In this document: one piece after another, positions 1-13,499 of the stretch | Numbering within the stretch: position 1 is the first letter of the stretch | Layout: each line of letters starts with the position of its first letter | Source: Epiperipatus broadwayi | Taxonomy: Eukaryota > Onychophora > Udeonychophora > Euonychophora > Peripatidae | Direction: 5' to 3' | DNA length: 64,000 nt | NCBI GenBank assembly: GCA_028023455.1 | Contig: JAQFVV010012668.1 | Location: forward strand, 746,001-810,000 | Notes under the pieces: model-generated | What the model was told of the DNA's origin: nothing | What the model saw: the letters and a program-made list of their open reading frames with translations, nothing else | Database searches by the model: none | Program-made: the position numbers and the translations under genes

Positions 1-230
1 TATTTCAGTTAGTCTATAGAAAATTCAGTCCTGTAAAATTCACCAAAGTCCAGGATTCCGTATGTAGCCATTCGGGGGCTAACATGCGATCTCTGAGGCA
101 AAACCCTTTTAAAGGCTTTATGAAGACTGAATTTTATCTTGAAATTCAATTACGCGAACACAGAATACGAGAAGGGTGGGAGTAAGTGTGCGCATTATAT
201 GAGCGTGTTCATAATATTGCCGACCAATTA
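1..230. other. GC-richer tract of unknown origin
   Basis: The first 230 bases are clearly less A+T-rich than what follows and contain several CpG dinucleotides (gaacacagaatacgag, gtgcgcattatatgagcg). There is no long open frame. It could be the end of a repeat that begins left of the window. I do not recognise it. From about 231 to 580 the sequence is ordinary A+T-rich DNA with nothing visible. Confidence 0.3.
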
Positions 231-594
231 ACTTCATATTAACAATTATTAATATATAAGATTCCTATTAACTAATACAGATTTTATATTGTAATGCAAC
301 TTATTCTAATAAATTGATAATGAATACAATAATATGTTCGCTAATTAGCTTTCTTTTCTTTATAAAAGCTTTTCCAGCTTAGTATATTTTGTACAAGATT
401 TGTAACAATAATTTTACCAGAAAATATGCCATCAACTTATCACCAATAACAATTATCTACCATAAAGCAATAATTACACTATCTAAGGCTTCATCTCCCT
501 TGCTCTATTCTTTAAGTTTCTTCCTTCTCAATGTCATCTATTAATATTTTTTTCTTTTTTCATCCTTACAATTTCTTACAGTATATCCTATGTA

Positions 595-956
595 TTAAAC
601 CAATAAAACAACACATGATCACCATTTCTTATGTCTATCCAATCTCATTAAAACAGTAGCAACTTTCACCTAGTGCAAGCCATAGTAATCAATGGATATC
701 AGAATATTTATGATCAAAATTTATATCATTCACTATCCCAGAATAATTTCTAGCTTGTGGGTTTCACCAGTAAGGATCTTTGGATCTGAGAGCACTACAC
801 TAGGTGCTTTCCACTGATGAAGGCACAAGCTAGAAACTAGTCTAGAGATATTAGATGAGTAGGCACAGAATAGGAATTTTGATGCACAAACTTTTTAGCA
901 TCCACTGATCTCTATGGTTTGCACTGGGCTACTGTATGGAGAGAGCTGATTCTGTT
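595..956 (-). mobile_element. Hammerhead-palindrome element, copy 1 (retrozyme-like)
   Basis: This 362-bp unit lies between two near-identical 13-bp direct repeats, tatatcctatgta at 582-594 and tatatcctgtgta at 957-969 (12 of 13 match), read here as the target-site duplication. The tail end lies on the left (cacatgatcacca near 612-624), so the unit is in minus orientation. About 645-800 and 805-946 are inverted copies of each other: gtgcaagccatagtaatcaa on the left pairs with the sequence around 909-933. The right arm has a hammerhead core on the plus strand (ctgatga 814-820, gaaac 833-837, gtc 840-842). The left arm has a decayed core on the minus strand. There is no protein-coding capacity. 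The family is named here by its structure, and its mechanism is inferred. Confidence 0.72.
800..860 (+). ncRNA. Hammerhead ribozyme motif, copy 1 plus strand
   Basis: The core reads ctgatga (814-820), then aggc-acaa-gct able to form a short stem II, then gaaac (833-837) and tagtc (838-842). The predicted cut is after 842. Stem III is the self-complementary actagt, so it is very short. The distal part of stem I is less well kept here than in the copies at 29.9 and 48.7 kb. This is a pattern match by eye, and activity is unproven. Confidence 0.5.
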
Positions 957-969
957 TATATCCTGTGTA

Positions 970-2460
970 ATTTTTTTCTACCTGTACAAATAGATATAAT
1001 GTAATTCTGTTTTTATTTTGATAATTTTTCAATAAATATTCTTTTATTACATGTATTCTTTCAAAGCTTTTTATATAATTAGCATGATCTATCATAATAT
1101 TTTCAATGTCCCCAAACACACATCTAAAAAAACTTCCGATACTTTTCTCTTTCTTCTTTATTATTAAAATTCCTGCGGAAACAACATTTTAATTTAAAGT
1201 CTAATATCAAAAATCTGCAAAACAATCACTTTTCCTTATTCTTTTTATTATAATTTATTATTATAATAATTATGGTTGATTAAAAAGCTGTTTAGAATAC
1301 ATAAAATCACAAACCTGTACCTGACTTTATGTTAAACTATTATCTTTAAAATTATAATCTTTTTATGCACTTCACAATATATTTACTTATTTTCAGCCCA
1401 AATCTATTTCATTATACTGCCACTCAATTTCACTATCATATTATCAGAAATTTTTTCTATCAATAATAATGCCATTCTTATTAATATAAAAATTTTTTGA
1501 AATCAAAAAGAAACAGCAACCAATCTTACCTAATATCTCTTTCCATATCAGAATCATTTACAATCCTATTATAATAATCTGTTCCATATACAATTTGTTT
1601 AACATCTTTTTTTCTTGCAATCTATTTTTTTTAAATAGTCAATAAAACAAATCTGCCAAATATAACTTCTTTATGTATTTCTTGTCTATTATATCTCTAA
1701 AGTTAAAATCTCAACTAATCTTCAAGTAGAACATGTATAGCAAATAAAGACACCTCTCTCTTTATGTACATAATACCTGAAAAGTCACACTTTAAAAATA
1801 TTGTCTTATGTTAATAAAGGCAATGTAGACTTTGGGCTTAGCATTCATTAAAACATGACTCCTTCTTCCACCATCAGTGGATGGCAATATCATATTACTA
1901 TTACATTTTACTTTTTTATTAGAACTTATCATATTATTACATACTACAGACTAACATGAACCAATATTTTTCAGAAAATAATAATTAGATCCCATTGAAT
2001 GTCAAAACTGAAAAGACTAGCAAGATAGTTATGGCTTAATTATGTAAAAAAAATATCCTAGACCTCCCTGTGATTAAAAAAAATTCTAAGTTTGTGGATG
2101 GACTTATTGACATTTATGCTTTAAAACTTTGAAAGTGTTATTGTATTTTATATAAATAAATTTTTTTGGATCCTGTCACATTATAAAAATAGTTTGCCTT
2201 TAAAATAATTATTAATTAGACTATTTAATTGCAATTATCTTCATTCTATTCTAGCGCCATCTACTGTAATTTTAAGTAATCAATGAATATCAGATAATAT
2301 AATGCTATAAAATCCTCATCTCTAGATTGCCTTTATTAACAAAGACTAGAATTCAGAGCAGGAACTAATTCACTTATCAGTCAAATAGCTATCTTTCAAC
2401 ATTTTACTATTCAAATTAGTAACCTGAAATTACATTATTACCATCTTACATAAACTGTTA
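970..2460. other. A+T-rich DNA, nothing recognised
   Basis: No frame, repeat or RNA signal stands out. There are runs of A or T and scattered ATAAT motifs. The short open frames here look like chance in A+T-rich sequence. Confidence 0.5.
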
Positions 2461-2462
2461 AA

Positions 2463-3210
2463 AAAGTAACAAAAGTTTTCCACACAATAATGTTACCTAT
2501 TGTAAGTTCTAATTAGTCTGTTGATGTTAGAAGGTTGTGCATTTTAATGCCTATCCAGTGCCTTCCCATCCAATATCCTCAGATTAATTTCTATCTTATA
2601 GCTTTCATCAGTAAGGAGTCTTGGAACTTGGAGACTTGCAACTGGATTTAATGCACCCACTTTTTATCCTTTTAGCTAATTGTAAAGCTGTAAGCCCAAA
2701 CTAAAAAAATACAATAATGTTTTTAATCCAAAAAATTTTTGCTGAATCTAATTCAACATCTATATCTTTTGGTGCCTTTGATAGCATTATTGTGTGTAAA
2801 AATTTCTGCTACTGTTCCTACAGTTTGTGTAAACATGAAAAAATGATGATCATGTGATGTTTTATCCTAGTCAAAGGTTAGAGATATCTGTTGTTATTAG
2901 AAAGACAAATATATATAATGAACTGGATTGAAATCTATATGACATTATTGTGTTTCAGTTAGGTTAATAGCTTTATAGCTAACCAAAAACTTAAGTGTGG
3001 GTGCCAGAGAGATGCTTAGATTCAAAGACCCAAGTAAATGCTCCCAGATTCAAGGGTCTTCACTGTTGAAACCCTAAGAAACTTGTTTGAGAATATTGGA
3101 TGGAAAGGCACTGGAAAGGGATTAAAATGCACAATCTTCTAGCATTACCAGATTACTATTACAAGGTGGTACAATAGTAAAGAAAATTTTTTTGCTACTG
3201 TTTTAATCTG
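2463..3210 (+). mobile_element. Hammerhead-palindrome family, long decayed copy 2
   Basis: This is a long, eroded palindrome. The outer arms are about 2463-2650 and 3030-3210, for example catccaatatcctcagatta near 2570 against gagaatattggatgg near 3090. A second pair of inner arms, about 2650-2760 and 2930-3010, shares gggtgc and acattattgtgtttt blocks with the copies at 60.8 and 61.3 kb. The centre (about 2845-2865) holds the family tail motif gatcatgtgatgttttat. A further loose tail-like motif (gtcatgtgacattg) sits near 3330. Hammerhead cores are visible in both arms but mutated (ctgttga in place of ctgatga at 3063-3069). No clear target duplication was found. This longer form suggests the 360-bp copies are internally deleted. 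Confidence 0.55.
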
Positions 3211-3349
3211 AAATTTAAAAAAAACCCTTAAGGTTTTAAATCTATATCTTTTGCTGTGTGTGAATTCCTCAAACTTATGGTAGATGGCTTAGAGTAAGAT
3301 GAAGACAGCTACCCCAGGAAGCATGAGAAGTCATGTGACATTGTTTGTA

Positions 3350-5320
3350 GTAATGTAATTGCATCTCAATTAATACTTTTTAGTTAATTATCGAATGCTA
3401 TTATTTTCAGAAATACGGTGGATAATAGTGACTTTTGCAAATCTAGTCAATTAACAATAAATTGTTCTTTTTAAATTTTTTTCTTAAAAAATTATTTCTT
3501 TTACAAATGATCTTTCATTAAGAAGAATATTTGTCATTACAAAGAAAAAAAAGTTAGCTTCTTTTTTTAAAATCAAATTCATTAACCACAAAGAAAAGTA
3601 TTTGTCAGATATAATATAAATAAAGTGAATTTGTAAAGTCAAATTTAAGAATACTGTTTTTATAAAGATCATATACGATAATTGTGACTGTAATCAGTGT
3701 TCATTGATTGAATTTAATTTTTCACTTGTTCATCATAAATAACCTGACTTTTATAAAAATATTACAAACAAAATCATTTTTTTTAAAAAAGGAAGATCCA
3801 TTTTGCTATGCAAGAGCTAAGTAATACAATTGATAAAATTCTTGTGATCTGAACTATATACAAATAAACATACAATTCATATCAAATCAATACAAAAACA
3901 TGATAACGAAGTCAAAACCTCTTAAAAGTTTATACTCTTTATAGATGTTTTTAGCTGCAGTCAGGAAGTAGCTATGAATTTTTAATTTTCTGCAGGAACT
4001 CCTACAATATTTTAATTATCTGGGGTTTGAATTAAGATCAAAATGATATGGATTTGAATCAAGGTGAAATAAATTCTTTTCAAAAGGCAAATTTTGCTCT
4101 CAGATTGCTGGCCAAGTAATCATCATTGCAATATTAAATGATAAACGGGTATCTAGCTATCTTTTAGCTAGAGGATAAAACAAAGATGGAAAACAATTCA
4201 AATTCTTATTCTTTAGAAGTTGTCAAGTCTGGTTGGTTTTACCTTTTATTCCACAGTTAAGTGGAAAAGTAAAAGTCATGGATTTAGTTTAAATATGTAT
4301 TTATAATTAAACATTTTGTTTAATTTACTATTGACAAATTTGAATTCTGTATATAAAGAAATATCCATTATTAATTAATATTTGAAAACACTTTTTAGAG
4401 ATATGTCTTCTAATAAACAATACAAAATCTCAAAACAATGAAATTATTATTATTTATAAATAATTTCTGAGAAAACAGAAAATATCAGAAAAATTACACA
4501 GATAACAAAATAAATTGTTGAACATAATTTTGTTAATGGAGATATGATTAGATAATTTTATATAATCTTCAGATGTTAAACATAAAAATAACTGAAAATG
4601 CTCGATTAGTTCTTGTTTAGAACCTTTAGAAAGAGAGAAAAAATAATGTTAGGTTTAATGAGATTTTCTTTTATTAGAAAGAAAATACATATACATACTT
4701 CAAATAAAGTCTTTTTGTGTCCTGTATTCTGTTTCTGAAGCATCTCTTCTAATTATACAGCAATAATCTGCTAATATTTCACAAAACTATTTGTCTTTGT
4801 AATGCTTCTTAATGACTGTGATATCCTAATAAAAATGCTATCCATGTTCAAGTGCACTACAATTAAAGAAGAAGAAATTTAAATAGGAATAAAAGAAATG
4901 AAATTTCTGTCATTCTGTAGCCCATTTTATCATATGCCATTAGAAGTTTATCCATAATCTGATTGAAATTTTTGGCTCTAACATTTCCTAACTATATAAT
5001 TTTGAAAGTCTTCCATGCTTCTTTTCCCCCAATCCTTAAAATGTTTCTGAATTTTTCACCATTTTTGTCTGAACTGGAGACCAATAATTATTCCTTCCTT
5101 ATTTTCTCTACAGTGATTCTTGATAATGGCTGATTTAAACAGGTCATTCTTATTAAGAGTTTTTACAACTGCTTCATAAGTCTGAGTTTAATATGTAGAA
5201 GTGGAACGATGATTTTATCCAGAGTGACTAATGGTTAATAGACTAACTTTAGAATAACAACCCCAATATTAGTCATACTTGTCTATAAGTTTGATTTTTT
5301 CCCATGATAATATAGGTTTG
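3350..5320. other. A+T-rich DNA, nothing recognised
   Basis: No coding frame or repeat could be supported. A short hairpin (atctagctatcttttagctagag, about 4150-4173) is the only local structure seen. Confidence 0.45.
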
Positions 5321-5326
5321 TTTAAT

Positions 5327-5800
5327 TCAGGTTGCATATGCCAATGGAACTGAGGGCAGCTTTAATACTGTGCAAAAAAGCACTGCCTTTAAAGTGATCT
5401 TTGAAAAATTTATAAACAAACATCTATCATTGCGACTGTATGTGATGCTCAAAAATGCCATAATATCAATGACATTGTTACCAGACAATGAGTTCACTTT
5501 CTTCAAAACAGAACTGTACACAGCATTATTGTCAACAGCAAAAAGAAATGACTTTCCTATTTTTGAAAGCAATTCTTTTATTTCAATCAGGGAGCAAATT
5601 TTTCATTATATTTGGGATACTTGATAAAATCATTGACTTCCTTATGTGCAACTTGTCACACACCTTTAGCACACATTCTCGATCAATTGATGGTGGTTCT
5701 TCTAACACATTCATAATTGGAAATCTACACCATTCTTCATTGCACATTTGAGGATTTCTGGAATAATATGTAGTATAGGCTGCACGGAAGGGATATTAAG
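5327..5800 (-). pseudogene. Unrecognised coding-like remnant, minus strand
   Basis: The minus strand has two open stretches with compositionally protein-like translations in a region otherwise full of stops. One runs from about 5759 down to 5587 and includes CNEEWCRFPIMNVLEEPPS and CDKLHIRKSMILSSIPNIM. The next runs from 5572 to 5327 and starts LLSKIGKSFLFAVDNNAVY. They are separated by a stop and a frame change. A third frame just upstream (toward 5800) gives HIIPEILKCAMKNGVDFQ, which suggests another frameshift. I do not recognise the family: the text resembles a helical-repeat or transposon protein but carries no catalytic motif I can name. It is most likely a decayed transposon or retrocopy fragment. 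A chance origin cannot be excluded. Confidence 0.3.
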
Positions 5801-5809
5801 ATAGTTTAT

Positions 5810-7250
5810 TTTTTTTTGTTAGTCATTTCTTTAAGACAGAGTAGCATGCAGATGTGATTACTTATTGCCATACAATTCACTAGGATTGTAAATGAGAAGA
5901 CACATCCTTTGCCAAACAGCCATGACCAGAGATTTGTTGGACTGATTGCCCTAATCTCCTACTTTAAAACCAAATATAAGAAGTAGGACTGCAATAAAAA
6001 TGTTGATCACATAGTTTGTCCTAATTTCCTATTTTATAACCAAAGTATAAGAAGTAAGATACCAAAATATTTGCTATGATACAGCATTTATTGGTGACAA
6101 TTATAACCTCACCACAAATGTAACAGATCTGGTTCAAACTATTCATGCTTTACAAGACATATTTTGAATACACTGAATGTAAAACCATACAAATGAAAGT
6201 TTCCTTAACCAAAGTGCAATGTAATCTAACTTGTTTTTCAATCTGCATATGAAATCTTCTTGTTAGAATGCACAAATACAGTCAATATTCTATGGTACAA
6301 CAGCAGTCTCTGTGATCATCCAAAAATACAGCAAAATTCAAATTTAAAAAGAAGATATAAAGTTGTAGTTCAAGAATAAATACTTTAAATTTTTTATATC
6401 AGATTGAATATCAACAAAAGTAAAAAAGATCAGTGTCAATCCCTCTTTGTCAATCATAACATTTATATGCAGATCTGAAATAAAAAATTGTAACAAATAC
6501 AGAGAAATATTTAATTCCCAAAATAGCACAATTATTCATTTTTTGACTTTCCCTCTGTAATTTCCAAAAGAAAAACCAGACTCACATTGTATTTATCCCC
6601 AAATTATTTAATCATGCTTTAATAACAAAAAAAAAAAAACAACTATTTTTTATAGAACAGTCCATAATTAAAATATATAAAATGATTGAAAAAGTTATAA
6701 CACAGAAATTGATAGTCAAGAAAAGTGAGAGATTCTATTTTTTTCACTTGTATGTATTTTTTAAGATCCCCAAATCATCTACATAGAACTATGGACTTAA
6801 GTTACACCTCATCTCCCAAATAGATTTAAAAATGGCTATAGCAGAGGTAAAATGCAAAAACTATAAAAATTATAGAAAGGTCCATTGAGCAACTGTTGCC
6901 ATTTTGTACTAGATTTGTAGATTTAAAAAAAAAGAAGACATTTTTATTTATAAGTGTTATATCAATACATAACCTTAGAAGAGAATATTATGATTGGTAA
7001 GGATTCATGGTAGAATGATTCTATCTCTAAAACATTTTCCAGCAGTTTCATAGAAAATATTTTGGAAAACAAAGACAGTAAAAATAAATAAATAAAGATT
7101 TCTTAAACTATCTAGATTCTGAAGACTTTGTAGCTGTTTTAACAAATATTTTCAGACCTACAAAAAAGTTTCAGCACTAAAAGCAGAAATAACGATAAAT
7201 ATTAAAAACTAACACTTAACAAAAAGCCTGCATTCTGCCCATACCTCTTC
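5810..7250. other. A+T-rich DNA with a short local repeat
   Basis: Two similar lines, aaccaaatataagaagtagg near 5970 and aaccaaagtataagaagtaag near 6042, are about 70 bp apart and look like a small tandem duplication. Nothing else was recognised. Confidence 0.35.
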
Positions 7251-7254
7251 TATG

Positions 7255-7900
7255 TATTTAAATGGATACTGTCCTATCCATGAGGGGTTAGAGTGACTTG
7301 AAGTCAACATGGCATAACAACAATATTGGCATCAGCATGGGATTGGGGCATTTTATCATCAGATTTTCAATGGTATGGATGGCTGAAGAGTGGAGGTTGG
7401 AGTAGATTGAAGCCTTCCATTAGAGTATAACAATCTGCTATCTTAATATAAACTGAGCATTGATTATATAACTTGATTTCTAGCTGATTGTAGTTTTATT
7501 TTTATTATTATTAATGACACTTACTAAAATTTACTACATTTTCATTATCATTTTCCCCATATTCCAATTAAATTATTGTTTAGATATAGATTTGATATGA
7601 ATTAAAATTGATTATTAATATTACCCTGTTAAATATTATTAGTTTATTTAACCTGTTTGGTATTGCATGTGTGGTCAGTTTATGGATTTCATGTCTCTCC
7701 CCATTAGGAGCCGGCTTGCAAATTAAATTAAGGCCCATATGTAACCTCAGAAATGTCATTCATAGGTTGGTAAACCAAGGAGCACAGGTAAATAGGTTGG
7801 AAGCTTGATTGAACCTGGAATCCTTCTATCTCATTTCGTTCAAGCTCAGTGTATTTTACCTGGCCTCTAAGTTTTGTTATGTGAATGTACAAATCTGACC
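7255..7900. other. GC-richer island, unrecognised
   Basis: Base composition rises here relative to both sides (for example gtggaggttggagtagattg near 7390, and 7660-7870). A plus-strand frame of 66 codons at 7608-7808 has no recognisable domain. The stretch may be an old repeat or a fossil exon. I cannot assign it. Confidence 0.25.
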
Positions 7901-10900
7901 GTTGCAATATAGATTATTAATGTTAATATGTTAATAAAACGGTTTAAAAATATTTTATTTTAATGGTATAACACACCACCACAACTCATTACAGATTATA
8001 ATGTAGTTCTAAAAATTATACCCTAAAATAATAGTATTATTAATGAACAACCAATAGCAATTACCCACCTTAACCTTGTCTTTATATATAAAAAAAAACT
8101 AAGTATTAATACACCATTTATATTTAGAAGTGGCAAACTGCCTCCAATTACAATCAGGTTCTATCACTTAAACTTAATACCATACTGAATAATTGTCCAA
8201 CTCATTTTCAGACAGACAATTTGACATACATTCATTCCAGCTATAACAATATATCCAGCATTAATAATAATCATTTTATAAAAACTGGCATCAAGTAAAA
8301 AATGCAGACTATCACGTAGAATACTCATATTCACACATACACACAAATATATATATATAATACACATGCATATTTGTAAGAATGAGGTTTTGTCTAGTAA
8401 ATGAACTTTATATTTTCTATATTATTTATATCATTTTAAATGAAATAAAAAACAGATATATCCCATTTAATTTAATTATAAGAAAAATTAATTAGAAATT
8501 TGAAATTTTAGAAAAGAATATTTCTTTATTTAATAAAAACAAATTTAATTAAAAAGTCATATAATAAAAATAATTGTCTGTTTAATGACAATATTTAATA
8601 AAAACAAAATTCTAACTAACTGAACATATCTACTTCTAAAGTAAAATAAATTATATATATTAAACTGTCAAAATGATAGTAGACTTATAAGAAATTGTTC
8701 AAACTATTTGCAATACACGCAGATCAAAAGTTTACTTAAAGTATAGGAGATGGACTATAGATAATGTATATATAGATAACTCGTGAATACTCAAAGTGTC
8801 TGTGTATTATGATTAAATTTATCAATATTTTAGATATATTTAAAAGCGTACAATTTGTGAATTGAGAAAAATTTACATACAAGCATGCATATATGAGAGA
8901 AATGTTTATAGAATGTCCAATAATTAAAATTTTATTTGTAAAAACATTAGTTTATTAAAAGATTTGAAATTAAAACGTTCCAAAATTTGTTCATAATTCT
9001 ACATTATATTAGTATGATATTCTAAAAACATTATTTTTGTAAACCCACCACTATTAAATACAAGTTTGATAAAACCAAGATGCCATAGCTAGTTCTAATC
9101 TCCACTGATTATATTTTCTTTTAAAATAAAATTATATAATGAGTTCCTTTTTTTCTTTTCTAATATTTTTTTTACAATCTCTTAATTATTACATTTTTAT
9201 TTTGTCTTGATTTTCTCCATTTATAGTGTTTATTTTTTTAAAGTGTCTTTTATTAAGTGGATGATAGCAAAATAATATAATGTTGATGATATATGATAAC
9301 AGCTTTAATATAACTAGATATAAAATAAATTATCTTTGAATATGATATTGAAAATTTTAAGAACACATTGAAAAAAGTAGGACATGAGATTGCTAAAAAT
9401 AGATTTTCACTGAAACTTGGAACATACAGAATATAACTAGAGAAATTATTAGATATAGCAAATATGAAACTATCTTAGAAGTTAGTTAAGTGAAAGTGTA
9501 GAACAAAAAAACAACATATTGGCTATTTACCCAGGACAAGAAATAAATAATGCAATTCATTGTCAAGAAAAATAGTGCAAAAATTACCATTTTATATCAC
9601 TTGAGTGATCAATTGCTAACAATCTGATTATTTATTCATTCCTTTAAACTAACAGCATATTCTATTTTTTCAATTCTCAACAAATAAAAATATAACTAAA
9701 AAATTTGACAGCTAGATTCAGTCAAAAATTATCAATACTTTCAGAAAAAATACTTTTAGAAATAGCTGATTGTACTACCAAACCTGAAAATTGAAAAAAA
9801 AAAAAGAAGTGCCAGTCAACAACCTGGACTTAGAATATTAAATTATGCAAAAAAATGTAATGTTGTGGATTCAATTATCTTTTTATTACATTTTTCACTA
9901 TTATTAGATGGAGTTACAAAAAAATCAAATATTTTACATTGTTTGCATTGGATGATACACTTCCTTTTTAATACTTCAAACATGGTCACAAGTTTATCCA
10001 ACATTTTAGATATAACAAAACAAACAAATCTGATGCTTTTTAGAAACAAACAAACAAAAGTATTGCTGAGTATTGTGGCCCAAATTTAAAAAAAAGTGTT
10101 CCTATCAAATTTATATATATAAATATAATATGGTAAATAACTATATGCAAAAAGGTGCACGAGATATATTAAAATCTGAATAAAGTTCACAATTTTTGCC
10201 TAGCACAGTTTTGACTAAGTTATATTAGTCATATTAAAATTATATTGATACATTCAAGTCTCTATTTCACAGTGACTATTCATCTACCTACAAAACAGAA
10301 AAAAAAAAATCTCACTAAAAATGTACAAAAGCTATTAAATAGATTAGATTTATGACTCAAGATACTGTCTCATCATCTAATACTTCAGAATTTTTCATAT
10401 GTGGATGTTGAATTAGAATACTCTTCCTTTATGCAATACATAGATCTTCTTGTAAGCAAAATCCAAACAAATTTACTTTTTTTAAACTTTAAGACGATGG
10501 CTATCTCGGAGTCTCATCAACAGATAGGCATTAACACGTAAATGTTTTTATCTAGTACAAAATTAAAATTTAACAGCATTTCATTTATAAATTCAGTGGC
10601 AGAAATCAGGAAACTTATTTGAAGGCATGAATGAAATGATCTCTTTGTTGGAGTAGTTATAGATTCCTGTATAAAAGATTGTGAAAACTGTTTGAAAAAA
10701 AAAATCAATATACTGAATAATGAAATAAATTGTAATTTTTATAAACATTTAAACCAATTATTTACTGAAATTTTGTTGTATAATGCTTTTTATGAAAAAC
10801 TTTATTGAAAAAAAAAAAAAAGCAGAGAGGTGGGTGAAGAAAAACATCAAGTTCATTCCTTTTTTTATATACAGTACTAATCCTAATTCAAATTCCAATC

Positions 10901-13480
10901 AATTTTCCAACATTACATTCAAATTTATACAAATACGTAAAATTAATTTATAAGACTTTTCACCCACAATTTTCATTACATTATTGCTTTAAGTGTGAAG
11001 CTGAGAATCATAATCTTACTCTTTACAACTTATTAAAATTAAGACATAATCCTCACAAAGAAAACTATTTTCACAAAACTATTCCATACATTACAAGTAT
11101 GACCAGGGACAACTGCTTCATTGAACAAAGTCACTAAGAAAAATTACAATTCTCAATTTTGAAAATTTCTAATATAAACTTTCACAGAAAATCTCAATTA
11201 TGCTTGTCATCCCAGTTGACAAATAACAGAACTTTGGTGTGAAAGATAAACAATCACAAATAACAGAGAATCTAAAGTAATCAATATTTTAATGAAATAT
11301 CTCCAAAAGATTCATCTATCAAAATATTACTAGAACTTACACTAATTAAAAAATGATATTAAGAAATAATCCTTAATATACCTCACTTTATCAGGATTTG
11401 AAAATATTCAAATAAACTAATTTATATCTCCTCTCCCCTCTAACTCCAAAATACATATATCAGTAAACACAAATATTTTAATATATAATTTTGATCAAAA
11501 TAAAAGATTTCAAAATGACAAAATATGCATACAAATATGACTTTTATAATTAATGATAACATAAGTTTAAATTAGTAATAAATCTAATAAAATCTTAAAA
11601 GAAATCCTTACGATGATGTGGTAAAGGCTGCATAAAACCTTGTGTCATCACTGGGAAATTTATAGATACTTTCTAAAAGAAAAAAAGAGAAAAAAAGTTA
11701 TATTTAGTCATCATTAAACTAAATTAAAATGTATAATTATTGTTTAATCTTGCATATAATATATATCATTAAAATCAGTCAACACAAGTAAGACAATCCC
11801 ATAACAATGTCAACCAGTGGTTAAGGCAATATGCTTTTCATTATAAGCATAAATGACAGTCTTAAAAACTATAATAAACAATCCATTATGAATCTCTATT
11901 GCCAATAATCATCAAATTGCATGTATATTATATCAATTGTCTTGACCTATTGCAATCAAGGATAGCTTAGAGAATCAAAATTTTCAGGAAAAAATCCTTT
12001 ATTTTATTCCAGAATCATCTATTATATGTTGGTGTAATCAATCCACATCCTCAGACTAGATTTTGGTTTGTGCCTAAATTTTTTACTTTTAGCTTTAAAC
12101 CAAAGTTCTCACAGACAAAGACTATAAGTTAGATATTTGTCTGGCAATATAAATATAATAACACTACTATCTGATATCTAATGATTACTCAAACTTACAA
12201 TAGATGTCCCTGGAGCAAAGTAGAAAAGGTTTTTCTATGAAATTTGAAAAATTAAGAATAGAATACTAATATAAAACAGCTTTTATTAAACCAGAATAGC
12301 CATTAAAAACAAATGAGCTGTAAAAAACAATTAGGTAATAAGGAGTAAGAAATATAAAAATTTATTGGGGTGTATAAAAGTTTTGGAGATATGAAATGTT
12401 TAACTAACAGTTTTATGGCATACAGCTTATGTACAGAAACTTCTGACATCATGTAATAAGTCCTCTTTACATCATATCATATCAATGCACCTGAAAGCAT
12501 AACTTAAGTAAAAACTTTGAAAGTTATGTAATGCTTTATTGTACAATTAAATTGACATTAGATTATTCCTTTTATACAAAACAATGTAATTACACAAATT
12601 TATGATAATATTTCTAAAATAATAAACAATAGCATGCCTATTACAAAAAAAATCAAAACTAATATTTATAATTAATAATAATTCTATTAATCTTAATAAA
12701 ATGCAAAAAACTTCAAATTTTCATGATAATTAGAATGAAGTCTTTTAGGATAAGTTATGATAGATTTGTGTAACACTTTTAATTTTAACTTAAATACATA
12801 AACACATAAAATAAAAATAACAAACATTATGCAAGTTTTAGAACAAAATGAAAAGTTTAGTAAATCCCCATGAATAAATAAATCTAACAGATGTGAGTAC
12901 TTTGTTTCCATTTTGTCTTTCTTAGTTTGGCAATTGCGCTGTACTTTTCATTTTTTTCCTACAAAAGAATTAAAATTTTATAGGAACTTTTTTTCCATAA
13001 AAAAAAAACAAAACATTTACAATAGGTGATCTTATTACAAAAAAAGAAAAAAAGGTAGAGGAAAAAAAAAAGATTTAAAAACATAAATGAAGCTATTTCT
13101 TACAATAACAGAGAATGTGAATTATTTTTTAAGACAGAAATAGAAAGCTTGGAGATTAATAAACATATTAAAAAATGTGAAAAAAATTAAATTTTGAAGT
13201 GATAGATAAGTGCACGTGATATGGATTAGAAACTTTTTATAATAATTATTACTAGAAAGTAATAGTTTTAAAAATATCAGATAACAAATTATAAAAAATT
13301 TTGATAAAAAGGATTTAATATACACAAACACCATATATATATATATATGGATTTAAACTTGAATTTGCAGATCAAATAAAAATATTATCAAACTTTGATG
13401 ATAACTCTGACTTTTGAATGACATAAATAAAATAATGATTAGTACTCTAGTAAAAACTGCTATACAGATAATTGGTACAA
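7901..13480. other. Long A+T-rich stretch, nothing recognised
   Basis: This is more than 5 kb of low-complexity A+T-rich sequence with frequent A or T runs and short dinucleotide tracts (TA near 8347-8360 and 13333-13348, CA near 8334-8346). The open frames within it give low-complexity translations and are not supported as genes. Confidence 0.5.
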
Positions 13481-13499
13481 AATAATAGCAATTCATCAG

